A DNA stretch of 64,000 nucleotides from Panaeolus papilionaceus (lineage: Eukaryota; Basidiomycota; Agaricomycetes; Agaricales). Below, piece after piece: positions 45,381 to 56,854 of the stretch. Made by a program: the position numbers and the translations under genes. The notes under the pieces were generated by a model that did not search any database, was not told the DNA's origin, and worked only from the letters and a program-made list of their open reading frames with translations. The first letter of the stretch is position 1, and each line of letters begins with the position of its first letter. The stretch spans positions 806,001-870,000 of the forward strand of contig JADNRZ010000015.1 of the NCBI GenBank assembly GCA_015501605.1. Reading direction: 5' to 3'.

Positions 45381-46163
45381 TAAGCTCTGGTCCAAAGTGT
45401 AGGCTATTTATTTATTTATTTATTCGATTTGCAAGTGTATCGGTAGTAACAAGACTTTCCTTTACGTGAACCCTATCCATTAAGGAACGGAGACTCCCAA
45501 TGGGCTAAGAACACAGGAAGGTACTCTAATTCCTGCTTTGTCTATCTTTCTGTCCCCTATGAGCTTAAATTTAAATGCAATGAAGCATCCCATCGACCCA
45601 AGATAAACTCAAAAATGACACACTGTCGTAAGGTTTATGCTACATGTTCATCTGGGACGCTATCGGGGATATATACTCTTACAGGAGGAACTAAATTAAT
45701 GAAATTTCAATTAAAAATAAACTGGGAGTGAAGTGTAGGGTGGCATCGAACCGAACCTCTCGATTCGTTCGAACTGAATTGGCCTCGGTGCTGGTGTGGG
45801 TCTGCTAATATGAAGTGAATATGAGTGCATATAGGAAATTTAAAAGGCTTCATCTCTCCGTTTAAGATGAAGGACTTAACCAAAATTTGAATAATAATGA
45901 GCTTCAAACAGTCACCCAATCCGACTGAAATGCAGAAGGCAGGATTCGTTGGATTTCCAAAATAGGAAGTTATTTCCGGAATAGGCTTGCGATTCTTGAT
46001 GACTTACTGATGGCTCTGTCGCGAATTCTTTGCCCGTTCCAACGATGGCGGTCCACATAGAACTCGAGTTCGTAGTATTGATACAGGTACATAATAATAA
46101 CAATAGAAATATAACGATAAATACATCTCAAATCCCAAATCCTACATATTGGAGGAGGGCTCC
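45381..46163. other. Region between converging DUF6533 genes
   Basis: This is the centre of the inverted duplication: two 3' ends with 783 bp between the stops. It includes an ATTT tetranucleotide run at 45404-45424 (TTTATTTATTTATTTATTCG). I saw no coding potential. Confidence 0.5.
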
Positions 46164-48256
46164 TCATACCGCCCGCGGTCCATGGTCATCTTCCAGCCCA
46201 CCAGCATCCATCACTCTCAACTCAGTCCCATCGGCAACTTCCCATGCTCGATTCATTGCTCCCCCTTCACCTCTTACCTCACATCCATCATTCTTTCCAT
46301 CCTCGAAGTCCTCGCCCAGGTTTCCAATAGCCAGTGTCATAAAAGTATTAACCGTTCCCGTCCCCGAAGCCTGCGCGCTAGAGGTCGTATGTGTGCTTCC
46401 AATACCCCAAAAGCCCCTACTCTCCCGCCATTCACTTTGACGTGCATCAGCACCCACACGTTCATCATCCGTCCAGCCGTTCGTGAGACCGCTCCCGTAT
46501 GCAACGATCCCACCAGGGCCAGGTCGGAATGTTACTCCTGTTTCTCGTCGTGTTGTACGAGGCATGGTTGCAAAATCGATGCTTCGAGTGATTTGGCGCT
46601 CGTTGGTATCGTCTCGGAGAGAGCGGAGGTTGAGTACCAGTCTTGAAATCATCACAGATGTGAGGACTTGACTGAACGATGCCCCGAGTGCTCGAAGATC
46701 CTCTGGTGCGATCTTCGTCGAGCAACATTAATTATGTCAGTTTCGAGGAATGTGAGAGAGGAAGCTTGAGGAGGAATGAGGACTTACAAAGTAGATGAGG
46801 CAATTGATGAGGTTAGCGGCGAAAATGACTAAGAAGTACATTACACCGTCGCGTATGAATATTTGGATCGTCCTGCGGTTCAAGAGCATCAAAAATTTCT
46901 CAGTAATTTGTCCCATGGCACAGGCCAGGAGCTCATCATGCCTGGGTAGAATGTTACCGACAGAATAGATATCGTACTCACGGTGTCTTCCCCGCTCCCT
47001 TTCGTGCAAACGGGCGTAGCCGATACAGTGTAAGGACGAATATACATGTGTCAGTGATCAGGGGCGCAACCCAGAGTGCGGCTGGGTTCGCCAATACGAG
47101 ATCAAGGGGTAAACGCTCAGGAAGGGAGGAAAAAGTAACTATATGGTGCTCCACTCACGGAATAGCGGATTGGTCCCAACGAGGATACAACCTGAAGTGG
47201 GGTGCAGTGCGGAGGTAAGTCCTGCTCTAAAGCTTTGGCAACTTATTAATGGAAGTTGGCGTACCTACGAGACCTGGCGGTAGACTTACAGCTGAGAGTG
47301 GAATATAAGTGGGATATATCAGAGATAGGTTAGTCCAAAGTGATGGTGCTTACCATTGCCAGTACTGATCCCAACCCCTGACATGGATATCTGCATGCAC
47401 CATAAAACCATTAAGAAGACCAATATGGGGGTGGAGCGACCGTATAGTGCGTATACTCGTAGTATCATGACCACTGGGTGCGACATTATTAGTTGTTGTA
47501 AGGTGAAGGAAATAGGAAGGATAACTTGCATTCGCATACTGTTGATGTACACTATCAGTTCTAGACTTGATACAAGATCGTCGTGATGGGACTCACTTCC
47601 AATGAATACTAAGCTTTGGGCACCCTCATACGGCGCAAATCGTTTACAACTATTCAATGTTTCCATCAGCATGCATCAACGGATCATTATTCTCAACATC
47701 CCTAGAGCAGCATCAACGGAGAACGGAGATAGGACTCACACTTCTGGTGTCCAGGAAGGGTCGTTAAATGCTGGAAGTGACAAGATGATCGGTATCAGTA
47801 TTCACATTGAAATTCAGATGATCTTCAATAACGGGATCCAGTATGGATTGAGAAATTTACCATCTACTATGACGATGAATGCGAAGAGGTTGCCGTATCT
47901 GTTCAGCAGGAACAGTATTGAGGCACCTGATAGTTTTTGCTTCCATATCCGTTCCACCTGTGCAGATTGTTGTTAGACAAATGTATCCCGTAGCAACATC
48001 CCACACAAACCTCCTCCGAGAACGTTAACACTGACAATGTCGACGTTAGTAGTCACTGGGAAAGAGTCAAGGGAAGTATGCGTACGATGGTCGTATATAA
48101 GGACTATCACCGCAGCAATCTGAAAGTATTTACCAGCATTTCTTCGGACATTCAATGTGTCAACGCCAGTAGAACCTTGTCAATAAAAGGGAATGCGCAC
48201 AGGTGAACAACAGCCGTGACCAGATCAGGAGGGCCTCCACCAGATGAAGAAGACAT
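46164..48256 (-). CDS. DUF6533 multi-pass membrane protein, copy B
   Basis: Paralogue of copy A in the opposite direction. The ATG at 48256 gives MSSSSGGGPPDLVTAVVHL, then AGKYFQIAAVIVLIYDH and LLTFSEEV after an intron at the same position as in copy A. Matching segments continue: GAQSLVFIGS, MILRVYALYGRSTPILVFLM, FIRDGVMYFLVIFAANLINC and MISRLVLNLRSLRDDTNERQ. The tail ends DDHGPRAV-stop, against ETGDGRRAV in copy A. The soluble tail is the least alike: in B it is glycine/aspartate-rich (GPGGIVAYGSG, NLGEDFEDGKNDG). Intron positions and phases agree wherever I compared them, so both copies derive from one ancestor and both look intact. Confidence 0.82.
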
Positions 48257-50353
48257 GAAAGCCTCTATCGGTCACTTACGCCAGTGAGAGTAACCGAAAT
48301 GAGTGGTAAGGATGGGCTAACGACAAATCCATGGGTATTTGAAGCAATGGTCGTCGCATCCCGTCGTCGCTTCTGCGGTAAGCGGTCAACCTTTTATTAG
48401 ACATCTGTACCTGTCCCACGTCAGAGATTCCCATTCACATCATGGAATAACGCATCAGTGATGAGATGAGCATAATGTTGGCATCAAAAACTGTGCTTTA
48501 GGTAGTTAATTGACACAGGTCGAAGGTGACATTACGTCGGAAAGATTCTATCAGCGTACAGAAATAGCGTAAGACAGAGCGTCGACCGTAGCTGAGACGG
48601 CAATTGTTGTATGGCACCTGCTTTAGATGAAGCTGCGGGTCTCATACAGCCTTAAAAGACGTCGTTGGACTTCGACATGTAAACCTGTTTTAGAGATAAG
48701 GAGATAATTGAAACGGCCACCGGGGAGCAAAGTGTGAGAGAGATCTTCCGCAACAAGACACCAGTTGACCTGAGTGCTCTAGAAGATGCACATATTGTGT
48801 GATGCGTTCCAAGGCCTCTTTTGCATCATTCCGCAGGACAATTGTTCTGTGTTGATTTCCAGTGTGGACGGAGAAAGTGGTGGGTTATTCTTGGCTGTCA
48901 AGTTTCCCATGATCAGCATAGGCGAACAGAGCTCGATTGATACTTGGATTACCAGGAGTCGAGTTGTTTGGTTCTTTTTTTATCTGGGGTATTCGATTAA
49001 AAGGCTCGTAGCGATAGCAGTTCGGCATGAGCAAGAGTCCAAATGGACCCACTTCGATGATTTGACGTCAGAGGATGAAGCCATTCAATTTCAAAGTCAG
49101 TGAATGGCTAATTCAAACTCAGCAACTCAGAACCAAGTCCGCTCAATCCGTGAAGACGGATCTGGTCCTTCCGAAACTAGGCACGATTGTCTGGATAATA
49201 TTCTGGGCGCGCCACCAGCTTTATAATTATCTGTTCGAGAGTGGCATTTATGATGAAATGGACGATTGATGAAATGATCGACTCCAGTGCCTGGGAATAC
49301 CGCCTTCTTGGTCTAAGTCCAAGCACTGGTTCTTCGGAAGTGACCCATCCGAACGCTCGATGTAAAAGTGTAGGTGCATTAATTGTTCTTTTGGACATGA
49401 ATAAAGCGTCTATATGAAGTTGTGGATATGGCATCGATATAGAATGGATATTCATCCTGCCTAAAAGCACCTAGAATGTTGCGACCGGAGCAACGATCGC
49501 AATTTCCGAACCCATGGATGAGCTGGCTTTAGGCGCTGGAGGTTCGGACATCTCTACATTTCATCACTATAGAACGCTTCCTATAATTTTTATATATTTT
49601 ACTCATATACAAAAGCATATTCCGCAGGTTATCCCAAGTATCATTAGGCATATTCTCAGTTAAACCTAGAATCTCTGAATCACTAGATTGTAACATCATA
49701 AGAGATGACATCTACTACCCAGACTCATGTACTAAAGTCGAGGCAAATGAAAAGGAATTACAATTAGCGCTTGTGGTTCTGCATGTAGCCCTCGATAATG
49801 ACATTGGTACATAACGCTAAAGTTCATCATTACGGAAAGTGCAGGTCTACTGAGCGAACCTCCGATAGGTTCTTTTCGGCCGTAAGTTAGAACGCTTGCC
49901 AGCAACTTGGTTACCTATAACTATGTTCTCAGCTAATCGCGCCACACAGATAACGCCAACCAATCTATCGCGAGGACTCGGAAAGGCGGCGCGAAGGCGG
50001 TGTTAATAATGAAGTTTCTACCTCTGGTAACGGTGAGATCGGATAACCCTCGTTGGGGAAAAAATTTCGATTGCATTTCTGAGCGCTGGACTTGATAAAA
50101 TGGCTCGCTTGTGCCATACTCCCTCACGAGCTTTAAGATCCGAGAGACACATGGCACAGAATTAAGCATGGTGAAGCAATTCAGGCGAACACTTAAGAAG
50201 GATGAAGAAGACGGGCCGGCGGCTCACCGATGAAACTGTCCACGTGATTAGATATGACATCGATGGAGGTTCTGAGAATCGTTAAATAGGTTCCCGACTC
50301 CGCCCTTGTTCCTTTACCACCACCATCTCCTATATATTTCTTAGCTTTATACC
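48257..50353. other. 2.1-kb divergent intergenic region
   Basis: Between DUF6533 copy B (minus) and FBA1 (plus). The first ~300 bp are the duplicated DUF6533 promoter. Near FBA1, CCTATATATTTC at ~50330 lies only about 25 bp from the start codon. The 105-codon plus frame at 48786-49103 has no domain and was not called. Confidence 0.45.
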
Positions 50354-51962
50354 ATGGGTATCCTTGACATTGTTCCTGTACGTCCAGGTCCAATATTTTA
50401 CTCTTGATCTCATCGTGACCGATGTTCTACTCCTATTTTATACAGGCTGGCGTCTTGACTGGCGATAATGTTCGCAAGTTGTTTGATTATGCCAAAGAGA
50501 ACAAGGTATGTCGTTATATTATCTAAAATAAACATTAATCTAATCGCTTAATTGTAGTTTGCCATTCCGGTGAGTTATGACGCGTCATTAACGTAGAATT
50601 ACGCCCCTGAGCGTAGGTGGTTTGACAGGCCATCGTAAGTAACCATCCTTCACATTTACCGAAAATCACAACCCTTGATTACATTTAATACAGAACGTAA
50701 CCTCTACATCGACTGCCAACGCTGTTTTGGAAGCTGCCCGGTGAGCTTAATCCCGAAAACGATTATTGTACCCTTTTCTCATGCACAAAGATAGCGACAT
50801 CAAATCCCCAATTATCATTCAAGTTTCTCAGGGTGGAAGTGCCTACTTCGCCGGAAAGGGACTTGCAAATGACAAGCAACAAGCCTCCATCCTCGGAGCC
50901 ATCACTGCTGCTCAACATGTCCGTCTCCTTGCCCCCGCATACGGAGTGTAAGTTCAGCTCATCAACCACAATACCAAAAATGATTTCGCTGATCCGCGTC
51001 TAAAAATAGCCCTGTGGTCATGCACAGCGACCACTGCGCTGCCAAGCTCCTTCCATGGTTTGATGGCATGCTCGAAGCTGATGAGCGTCACTTCAAGGAG
51101 CACGGAGAGCCTCTCTTCTCTTCCCACATGTTGGATCTCTCTGAGGATCCCAAGGAGGAGAACATTGCCATCTGCGAGAAGTACTTCAAGCGCATGGCTC
51201 CCATTGGTCTCTGGTTAGAGATGGAAATCGGTATTACTGGTGGTGAGGAAGACGGTGTTGACAATACTGGCGTCGACAACGCCAGTCTCTACACCCAGCC
51301 CGAGGATGTCTATGATGTCTACAAGGCTCTCAGCGCTATCGGCCCCAACTTCAGCATTGCTGCTGCCTTCGGAAACGTTCACGGTGTCTACAAGCCCGGA
51401 AACGTTAAGCTCCAGCCTGAGCTACTCGCCAAGCACCAGATCTACACCAGCCAGCAACTTGGTGGAAAGGTCGAAAAGCCTTTGTACGATTTGTTATGTT
51501 TCTGGGACAAGAGTACAGATTTTTACTGTCATATTTAGGTACCTCGTCTTCCACGGTGGATCCGGATCTTCCAAGGAGGAGATCATCACTGCTGTCAACC
51601 ATGGTGTTGTCAAGATGAACGTCGACACTGATACCCAATGGGCTTACCTCGTTGGTATTCGCGTACGTCCCCATATTTTATCAGTGACCTCAGGCGGATC
51701 AGAATGCTGACGTCATATGACTCCTTCAGGACTTCGTCCAAAAGAAGAGCGGCTACCTCCAAACACAAGTCGGAAACCCCGAGGGTGCTGACAAGCCCAA
51801 CAAGAAGGTACGCTTTTACTGGTTTAAAATTGTGTTGCCGTTGTACTGATGCAACAACCTTAGTTCTACGACCCCCGTGTTTGGGTCCGTGAGGGCGAGA
51901 AGACCCTCGCAAAGCGTGTTGAGGAGGCTTGTGCTGACCTTGGAAACGTAAACCGTCTCTAA
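50354..51962 (+). CDS. FBA1: Fructose-bisphosphate aldolase, class II
   Basis: Zinc-dependent glycolytic aldolase (fructose-1,6-bisphosphate to DHAP plus glyceraldehyde-3-phosphate), cytosolic. The 5' end is cut into very small exons: MGILDIVP (50354-50377), AGVLTGDNVRKLFDYAKENK (50446-50505), FAIP (12 nt, 50558-50569), AI (6 nt, 50629-50634), then NVTSTANAVLEAAR. Later exons give VVMHSDHCAAKLLPWFDGML (catalytic Asp and zinc His), LWLEMEIGITGGEEDGVDN, NVHGVYKPGNVKL (zinc His), FHGGSGSSKEEI (zinc His, phosphate loop) and KMNVDTDTQWAYLVGI. It ends CADLGNVNRL-stop. About 360 residues, normal for the family. The A/C-ending codon preference in the large exons suggests high expression. Confidence 0.96.
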
Positions 51963-52355
51963 GTTCCAGTGTCTTTGCCCCTTTCGTCCTCTTATTATTT
52001 GTGTTTGGACATTTTATTTTGAGCTAGCATGGTGTATTTTCAAGAAGTAAAAGCAAAGCAATCATGTTGTATTATTGAGTAAATAAATGTCACATTACTT
52101 TTATTATGAAGTTGTGACCGGAGCGAAAACTCAAGAATTGCAGGTTCGTGTATTGGGGGTGTTTCCTGCCTTCTCTGTTTTACGTGGACCCAGACCAATT
52201 ACTGGATACTCTGAAAAGGCGGATAGGTTTGGTGTGCCCTTTCACCTTTCCCTAAAGATAAGATAATATCGCTCATCTAATCTTTAGACGCCCAATCAGC
52301 CTTAAGATCCGCAACGCATCGAAGAAGCAGCAACCACCCTTTGCCACAAACCATC
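51963..52355. other. FBA1 3' UTR and BTB gene promoter
   Basis: Short plus-strand gap. AAATAAATG near 52080 could act as the FBA1 polyadenylation signal. No gene seen. Confidence 0.4.
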
Positions 52356-53371
52356 ATGTCTGACAAGCACAAAATACCAGCGGAGGAAAGGGTGTCAGCT
52401 AAGTGTGCGTTCAGGATGTTGCGGTGTCCTTGACTGGCAAGATGTTACTGAACACCTACCCCTCCAGTCAATGATCTAAATGCTGAGATAAGGTTCATCT
52501 CGAGCGATAGAGTCGTCTTTCATATATACAAGGATCACCTCAAGTCGACATCTGAGATCCTCCAAGTCCCGGACTACACTACTGTCGACTCTGAATCTAC
52601 CCGTGTCCCTTTGACAGAGCGGTCGGAAGTATTAGAACTGCTCTTTCAATTCGTCCATCCTCCTTCCGATGACCAGCAAGGACGACAGCCTGATCTTGGA
52701 ACTATAACTGATACCAATCTGTTCTTCGACCTTGCCGAGGCTGGGGAAAAGTATGGCGTCTATGCATTGAAGACAGCATGTATACCGAGAATGGAAGTTA
52801 AGTGTGTCGAATTGAATTTGCATAGCTAAGGAAACATTTGACATAAATATCTAGACTGTCAAAATCGGAAAACTCCATCAAAATTTTGAACCATTGTCTT
52901 CTGCACGACTACTATGACCGTCTCGTTGACCAAGCTGGGCTGCAAACGCTGTCAATATCATTGGAGGACGTGGCAACGGGCCTTTCTCGGCTGGAAGATT
53001 TACAACACTGGGTATCATTTACAATTTCAGATCCGTTAGACGCATCATTGATCAATGGCCAGTTATGCTACTACAAGCTTTACGTAGACTTCAAGAAGTC
53101 TGTCACAGACCAGCTCTATAGCCTCATATGTCGTCACCCAGAATGTCACGATTTGAAGGCGTTTTACACAGAGTACAACGAAAGAGCGCATTTTCTAGTG
53201 AATGCTGCATATATTGCGCCATCGGCCCCTGTTACCCACACTCGTTGTGCCTACGGTTTCAATGCGGAGTGTAGGACATTCCAACAAACGTTACAAACCT
53301 TCGTGAATTCGCAGTCTTCTTCCCTAGTGTCACTGACCCAGGTTATCAAAACAAGATCAAAGCAGCAGTAG
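52356..53371 (+). CDS. BTB/POZ domain protein
   Basis: Protein-interaction domain protein of a type common in Agaricomycetes. The ATG at 52356 gives MSDKHKIPAEERVSAK. An intron with donor GTGCGT joins phase 1 to FNDLNAEIRFISSDRVVFHI-YKDHLKSTSEIL, the start of the BTB fold. It continues with TERSEVLELLFQFVHPPSDD and FFDLAEAGEKYGVYALKTAC. A second intron (donor GTGTGTCG) keeps the frame into LSKSENSIKILNHCLLHDYY. The C-terminal half (LEDVATGLSRLEDLQHW, RHPECHDLKAFYTEYNERAH) has no named domain. Three exons, about 300 residues. Basidiomycete BTB proteins of this size usually lack Kelch repeats, and none are seen here. Confidence 0.75.
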
Positions 53372-53540
53372 CTATCCGTAAGGGGGTTCACTTTCAAACT
53401 TGATGGATGTCACTAAGTTCGTTCTGAATCAGAGTTTAGAGGGGTGATTGGATGCATGGCTACTACTCCGAACAACGCTTTTTCGTGATTATCTACTAGT
53501 TAAAATGGTATGACAGTTTCGTGAGATAACTACGAGAATA

Positions 53541-56087
53541 TCAGGCGTCGCTCTGAAGCTCATCCATATGAACCCACAATCCGCCCTACGAAGCGGTGGC
53601 ATCAGCATTCAAAACGTTTACACCTCATACAAACTGCAAATAATCTACTCACCTTCACAAACATCGTCAAATGAACACTTGGGACAATCTTCTCCTGTGC
53701 CTTCAACCCCCCAGCTGTCTTCCACGACGCAGGTGGTTTCACATTTTCCTTATCATCGAGTCGGAAATTGGTGAACTGCTGTAACAATCTAACGAGATAG
53801 AACGTTGCTTCGTGGTATGCGAACTGCTGGCCGAGACAGATACGAGGACCGGCGTTGAATGGACAGAAGATGAACGGGTTGGGGGTGAGGTATTTGTGTA
53901 GGCGTTCATCGAGGAAGCGGTCAGGATCGAACTTGAGGGCGTCAGGGCCCCAGAGGTCTTCTCTTCGGTGCATCAGCAAGACGGTATAAACGCATCTAAG
54001 ATCAGATCGGAAATAGGGTAAATCGATCGTTCTTAAACGCGCTTCCAAAAGCAATAGTATGACGTACCCAGTGTTTGCAGAAATATATGTAGGGGGTTCC
54101 GAAGCGTCTTTGCTGGCGAGAAGGACGGGTGAATTTGTGGATGTTCGAGTGTCGAATGGTCTTTATTGAAAAGGTTAACTTTGCGACGGATTTGATCAGA
54201 GGCTTGGAGCTTACACGGGCGGGTAGAGCCTTAGCACCTCTGTACGGGATGATCGTGGTGAAGGAGTGCCCGTAAGCATACATTCGACCATCAAGCTAAA
54301 AATAGAGAGCTCACCATTCAGGAACGCTCGAACATATTTCATATCGCGCATCGCTTCGTACGTAGGACGCTGGTGAGCACCGACTTTGTCCACAATTTCT
54401 TCTCGAAGATGGGCCTCGATTTCGGGATGCTGGGTGAGGACGTAGACGCAAAAAGTGAGGAGACACATGGTCTTCATATACGAACGATGTTAGAGGTGTG
54501 GTGCCAGCGATTACTGAGATTAGCAAAGAAAGATCACTTACAGTGTCCCGACCTGCTACTAGGAGATTGACAAGCTATTGAATCATGTATGTTAGTCGCA
54601 TCGAAGCCTCAGATCCAATCGAAGCATACCTCGTCTTTCAGGATAGTCGGATCTGCAATAAAACAATAATGAGTATACACGTAAATGAACCGCAGGACAC
54701 TGGACAGTTGTATTGACATACCTTGCGTATGGTTCACGAGGTGAGCTAACAAAGTCAACTCCTCTTCCTCCTTCTCCTCACCACCCTTCATCAACGTCTC
54801 TTCGCGTCTCCTCAAAGCCTCATTCATGACAGGTTCAATGAATTCGTCCATCCTCTTCCTGAATGGCGCAACCTTGTCGCCCCAAAACTCAATCAATGGC
54901 CAATCCTTACCGAACGGCGAGCGAATATTCGACTGCATTTGTCCTGTTGTGAACGCCTCGGCAAACCTGTTCGAAGGGTGTTCCAAGTACGAAGCATTGT
55001 TTTTGTGCTTGGACGAAGGAGGATAAGGGATTCCTGCTGAAAGAGAGTCGACTGTTTGGCCGAAGAGGAATTCCGTTGCTGAGTCTAGGGTAAAGCGGGA
55101 GACAACATCCTGGAACTCGATGGGATACCCCTCTGCCAGCCTGGCGCGTGCAAGTTGGAGGGACCTGTCTGCATTTTTGTCGTAAATGTCGAAATCACTG
55201 ATACGTTCACGTGTAAAAAATGGGCGTGTAATTGCTCTGTGGAACCTGAAAGTATCAATTTTTAGAAATTAATTGCTTAAACACCCAAAAGTGAACGACT
55301 CACTTCCACATATCCCCTAAACGGAAATTCGTTCGACATCAGGGAAATGTCATATAAGTAGGTGGGTTGAGATACTCACCATCAGCGTTGAATATACCTT
55401 GGCCAAGCAACGAGTTCATCTGAAACCTGAAGACGGGACCTAAAGGACGTGTTAATGAAGCAAGCTCACTACCGGAATAAATGAGTATTCTTGCCCTTTT
55501 CGAATGATTCGAATTGCGTTGCCAAAATTCCTTTGACATGATGGGGCTCTGTGGTGACGATCTAGACAGTAATTTTCGTAAACCACGACTAGTACCATGT
55601 AGATGATGGAACCCATACCACTCGAGAGCCCAGCCATGGCAACTCAGACCGGTAAGCCGGTCCATATTCGGTAATCCAATCCAATACAACGTCAGCTGTG
55701 CAACAGTCATGTAGCAGAAAGCATGCCAACGCAGTTAGTGTCTCCACTTTTGTGCCGTGATATAAGAATGGTGGGCCCACCTGGATATCCATTCACAATG
55801 CTGTCCATCAACTTTGATATAATGGCCCGGGACGACTCCTTCAACGCGGGTGGCCTCACTGCTCCAAGTTTCCGGGCATTTCGATCGTCCATAAAGTTGC
55901 AATAATAGTGGTAGGCAAGCCTGAAGGCGGGAAGGGCCAATATTGCGACAGGAACTGTAACCCATGCTGGAATGCTTAACCCAAGTTGTTGACCCGTGTA
56001 GTTGATGGCTCCTGCTACACCACCAACCAGAAGCCCAATACGAGGAATAAGTTTGAGAATGTATACTGGCCCAGGCGGGATACCCAT
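53541..56087 (-). CDS. Cytochrome P450, CYP63-like, copy 1
   Basis: ER monooxygenase related to the basidiomycete CYP63/CYP52-like fatty-acid, alkane and PAH hydroxylases. The ATG at 56087 gives [20 protein letters not shown], with the PPGP hinge at the very N-terminus before two hydrophobic helices. Then GYPGADVV-type exon joins lead to a 13-nt microexon (55304-55316) that supplies G-D-M-W-K before [10 protein letters not shown] (C-helix WxxxR). [33 protein letters not shown] (I-helix), EVLRLYPPV (ExxR) and [20 protein letters not shown] (haem Cys) follow. The last exon is [18 protein letters not shown], reached by an acceptor TTCGTAG. About 590 residues. It is head-to-head with copy 2, 767 bp apart. 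Motifs are intact. Confidence 0.88.
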
Positions 56088-56854
56088 CGCGCCCGAATTT
56101 GGGATGATGGTGGTCAGTAGTCAAGGTCAGATGCTGAGAACATGGAGCTGAAACGCCTTTTTGCGGCCAATATCAACCCCAGATTCGACATGATGCTTAT
56201 CACCTGAAACTACACGACATGTCTGTCATAAATATATTAACAAGTTATTCATCTTCAAAATGTTGAGAAAAAAACATATTTGAAATTCTGAAAGGTAAAT
56301 TTGTATTTGGCTCACCGTAAATAATATTCAGGAGTGAACAGGTGTGGGGTTGACATCCATTCAAGTTCTTGACACTTGACACTGCCAACTCCAGGTGCCT
56401 GAACGTAGGCTTACATAAAACTTTCCCATCAATGAAATCAACAAAGTTCAATTGTGTTGTTGAGGGAGGTTGAGGTGTGTCCAACTCAGAGGGTCTGCAT
56501 TCTCTGCTGATCATGAGTGCAGAATATCTTCCACCTTGAACCCAGGTACAAGTTATAGCGCTGAAATAACATTTTGATCCTATCAGCACACTGGGATCAA
56601 GGTCCATGACTCTGAATCAACGGCATCCAAAGCGAGTGGGCTTGCTGTACGCCGCCTTGCCCGGACATGACCCCTGACATGTGGGTGATCGTTTGGTTCA
56701 ATCCATTAGGGGCATTCAGAGGGACTTGATAGTTAGGCTGCTTTCCCAATGCTGCGGAGCTCTTGGAACCATGCCATTGGCTACCCTACAAGGTCCGACA
56801 TACATAAAATCACGGCGAACAGGTGGGATAACCCATTTCCTGCTATCTTTCTCC
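56088..56854. promoter_or_regulatory. Divergent promoter of two CYP63-like P450 genes
   Basis: A 767-bp region between two head-to-head P450 starts. It is likely to contain shared control elements. No coding exon is supported. I could not pick a definite TATA box; TACATAAAAT near 56800 is one candidate for copy 2. Confidence 0.4.

Larger units (their letters stand above)
43130..48550. repeat. Inverted segmental duplication holding the two DUF6533 genes
   Basis: The arms run from about 43130 to the copy A stop and from about 48550 back to the copy B stop. Homology goes beyond the coding regions into the 5' flanks. The words CTGTGTCAAT, CTACCTAAAG, TTTTTGATGCCAACAT, ATTCCATGATG, AATGGGAAT, CTAATAAAAG, CGCAGAAGCG and TCAAATACCCA occur in the same order upstream of both ATGs. 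Promoters are therefore duplicated too. The outer limits are approximate. Confidence 0.75.

Noticed and set aside
48786..49103. 105-codon plus-strand ORF
   Set aside because: It has no recognisable domain, homologous neighbour or splice partner, and lies in a divergent intergenic region.
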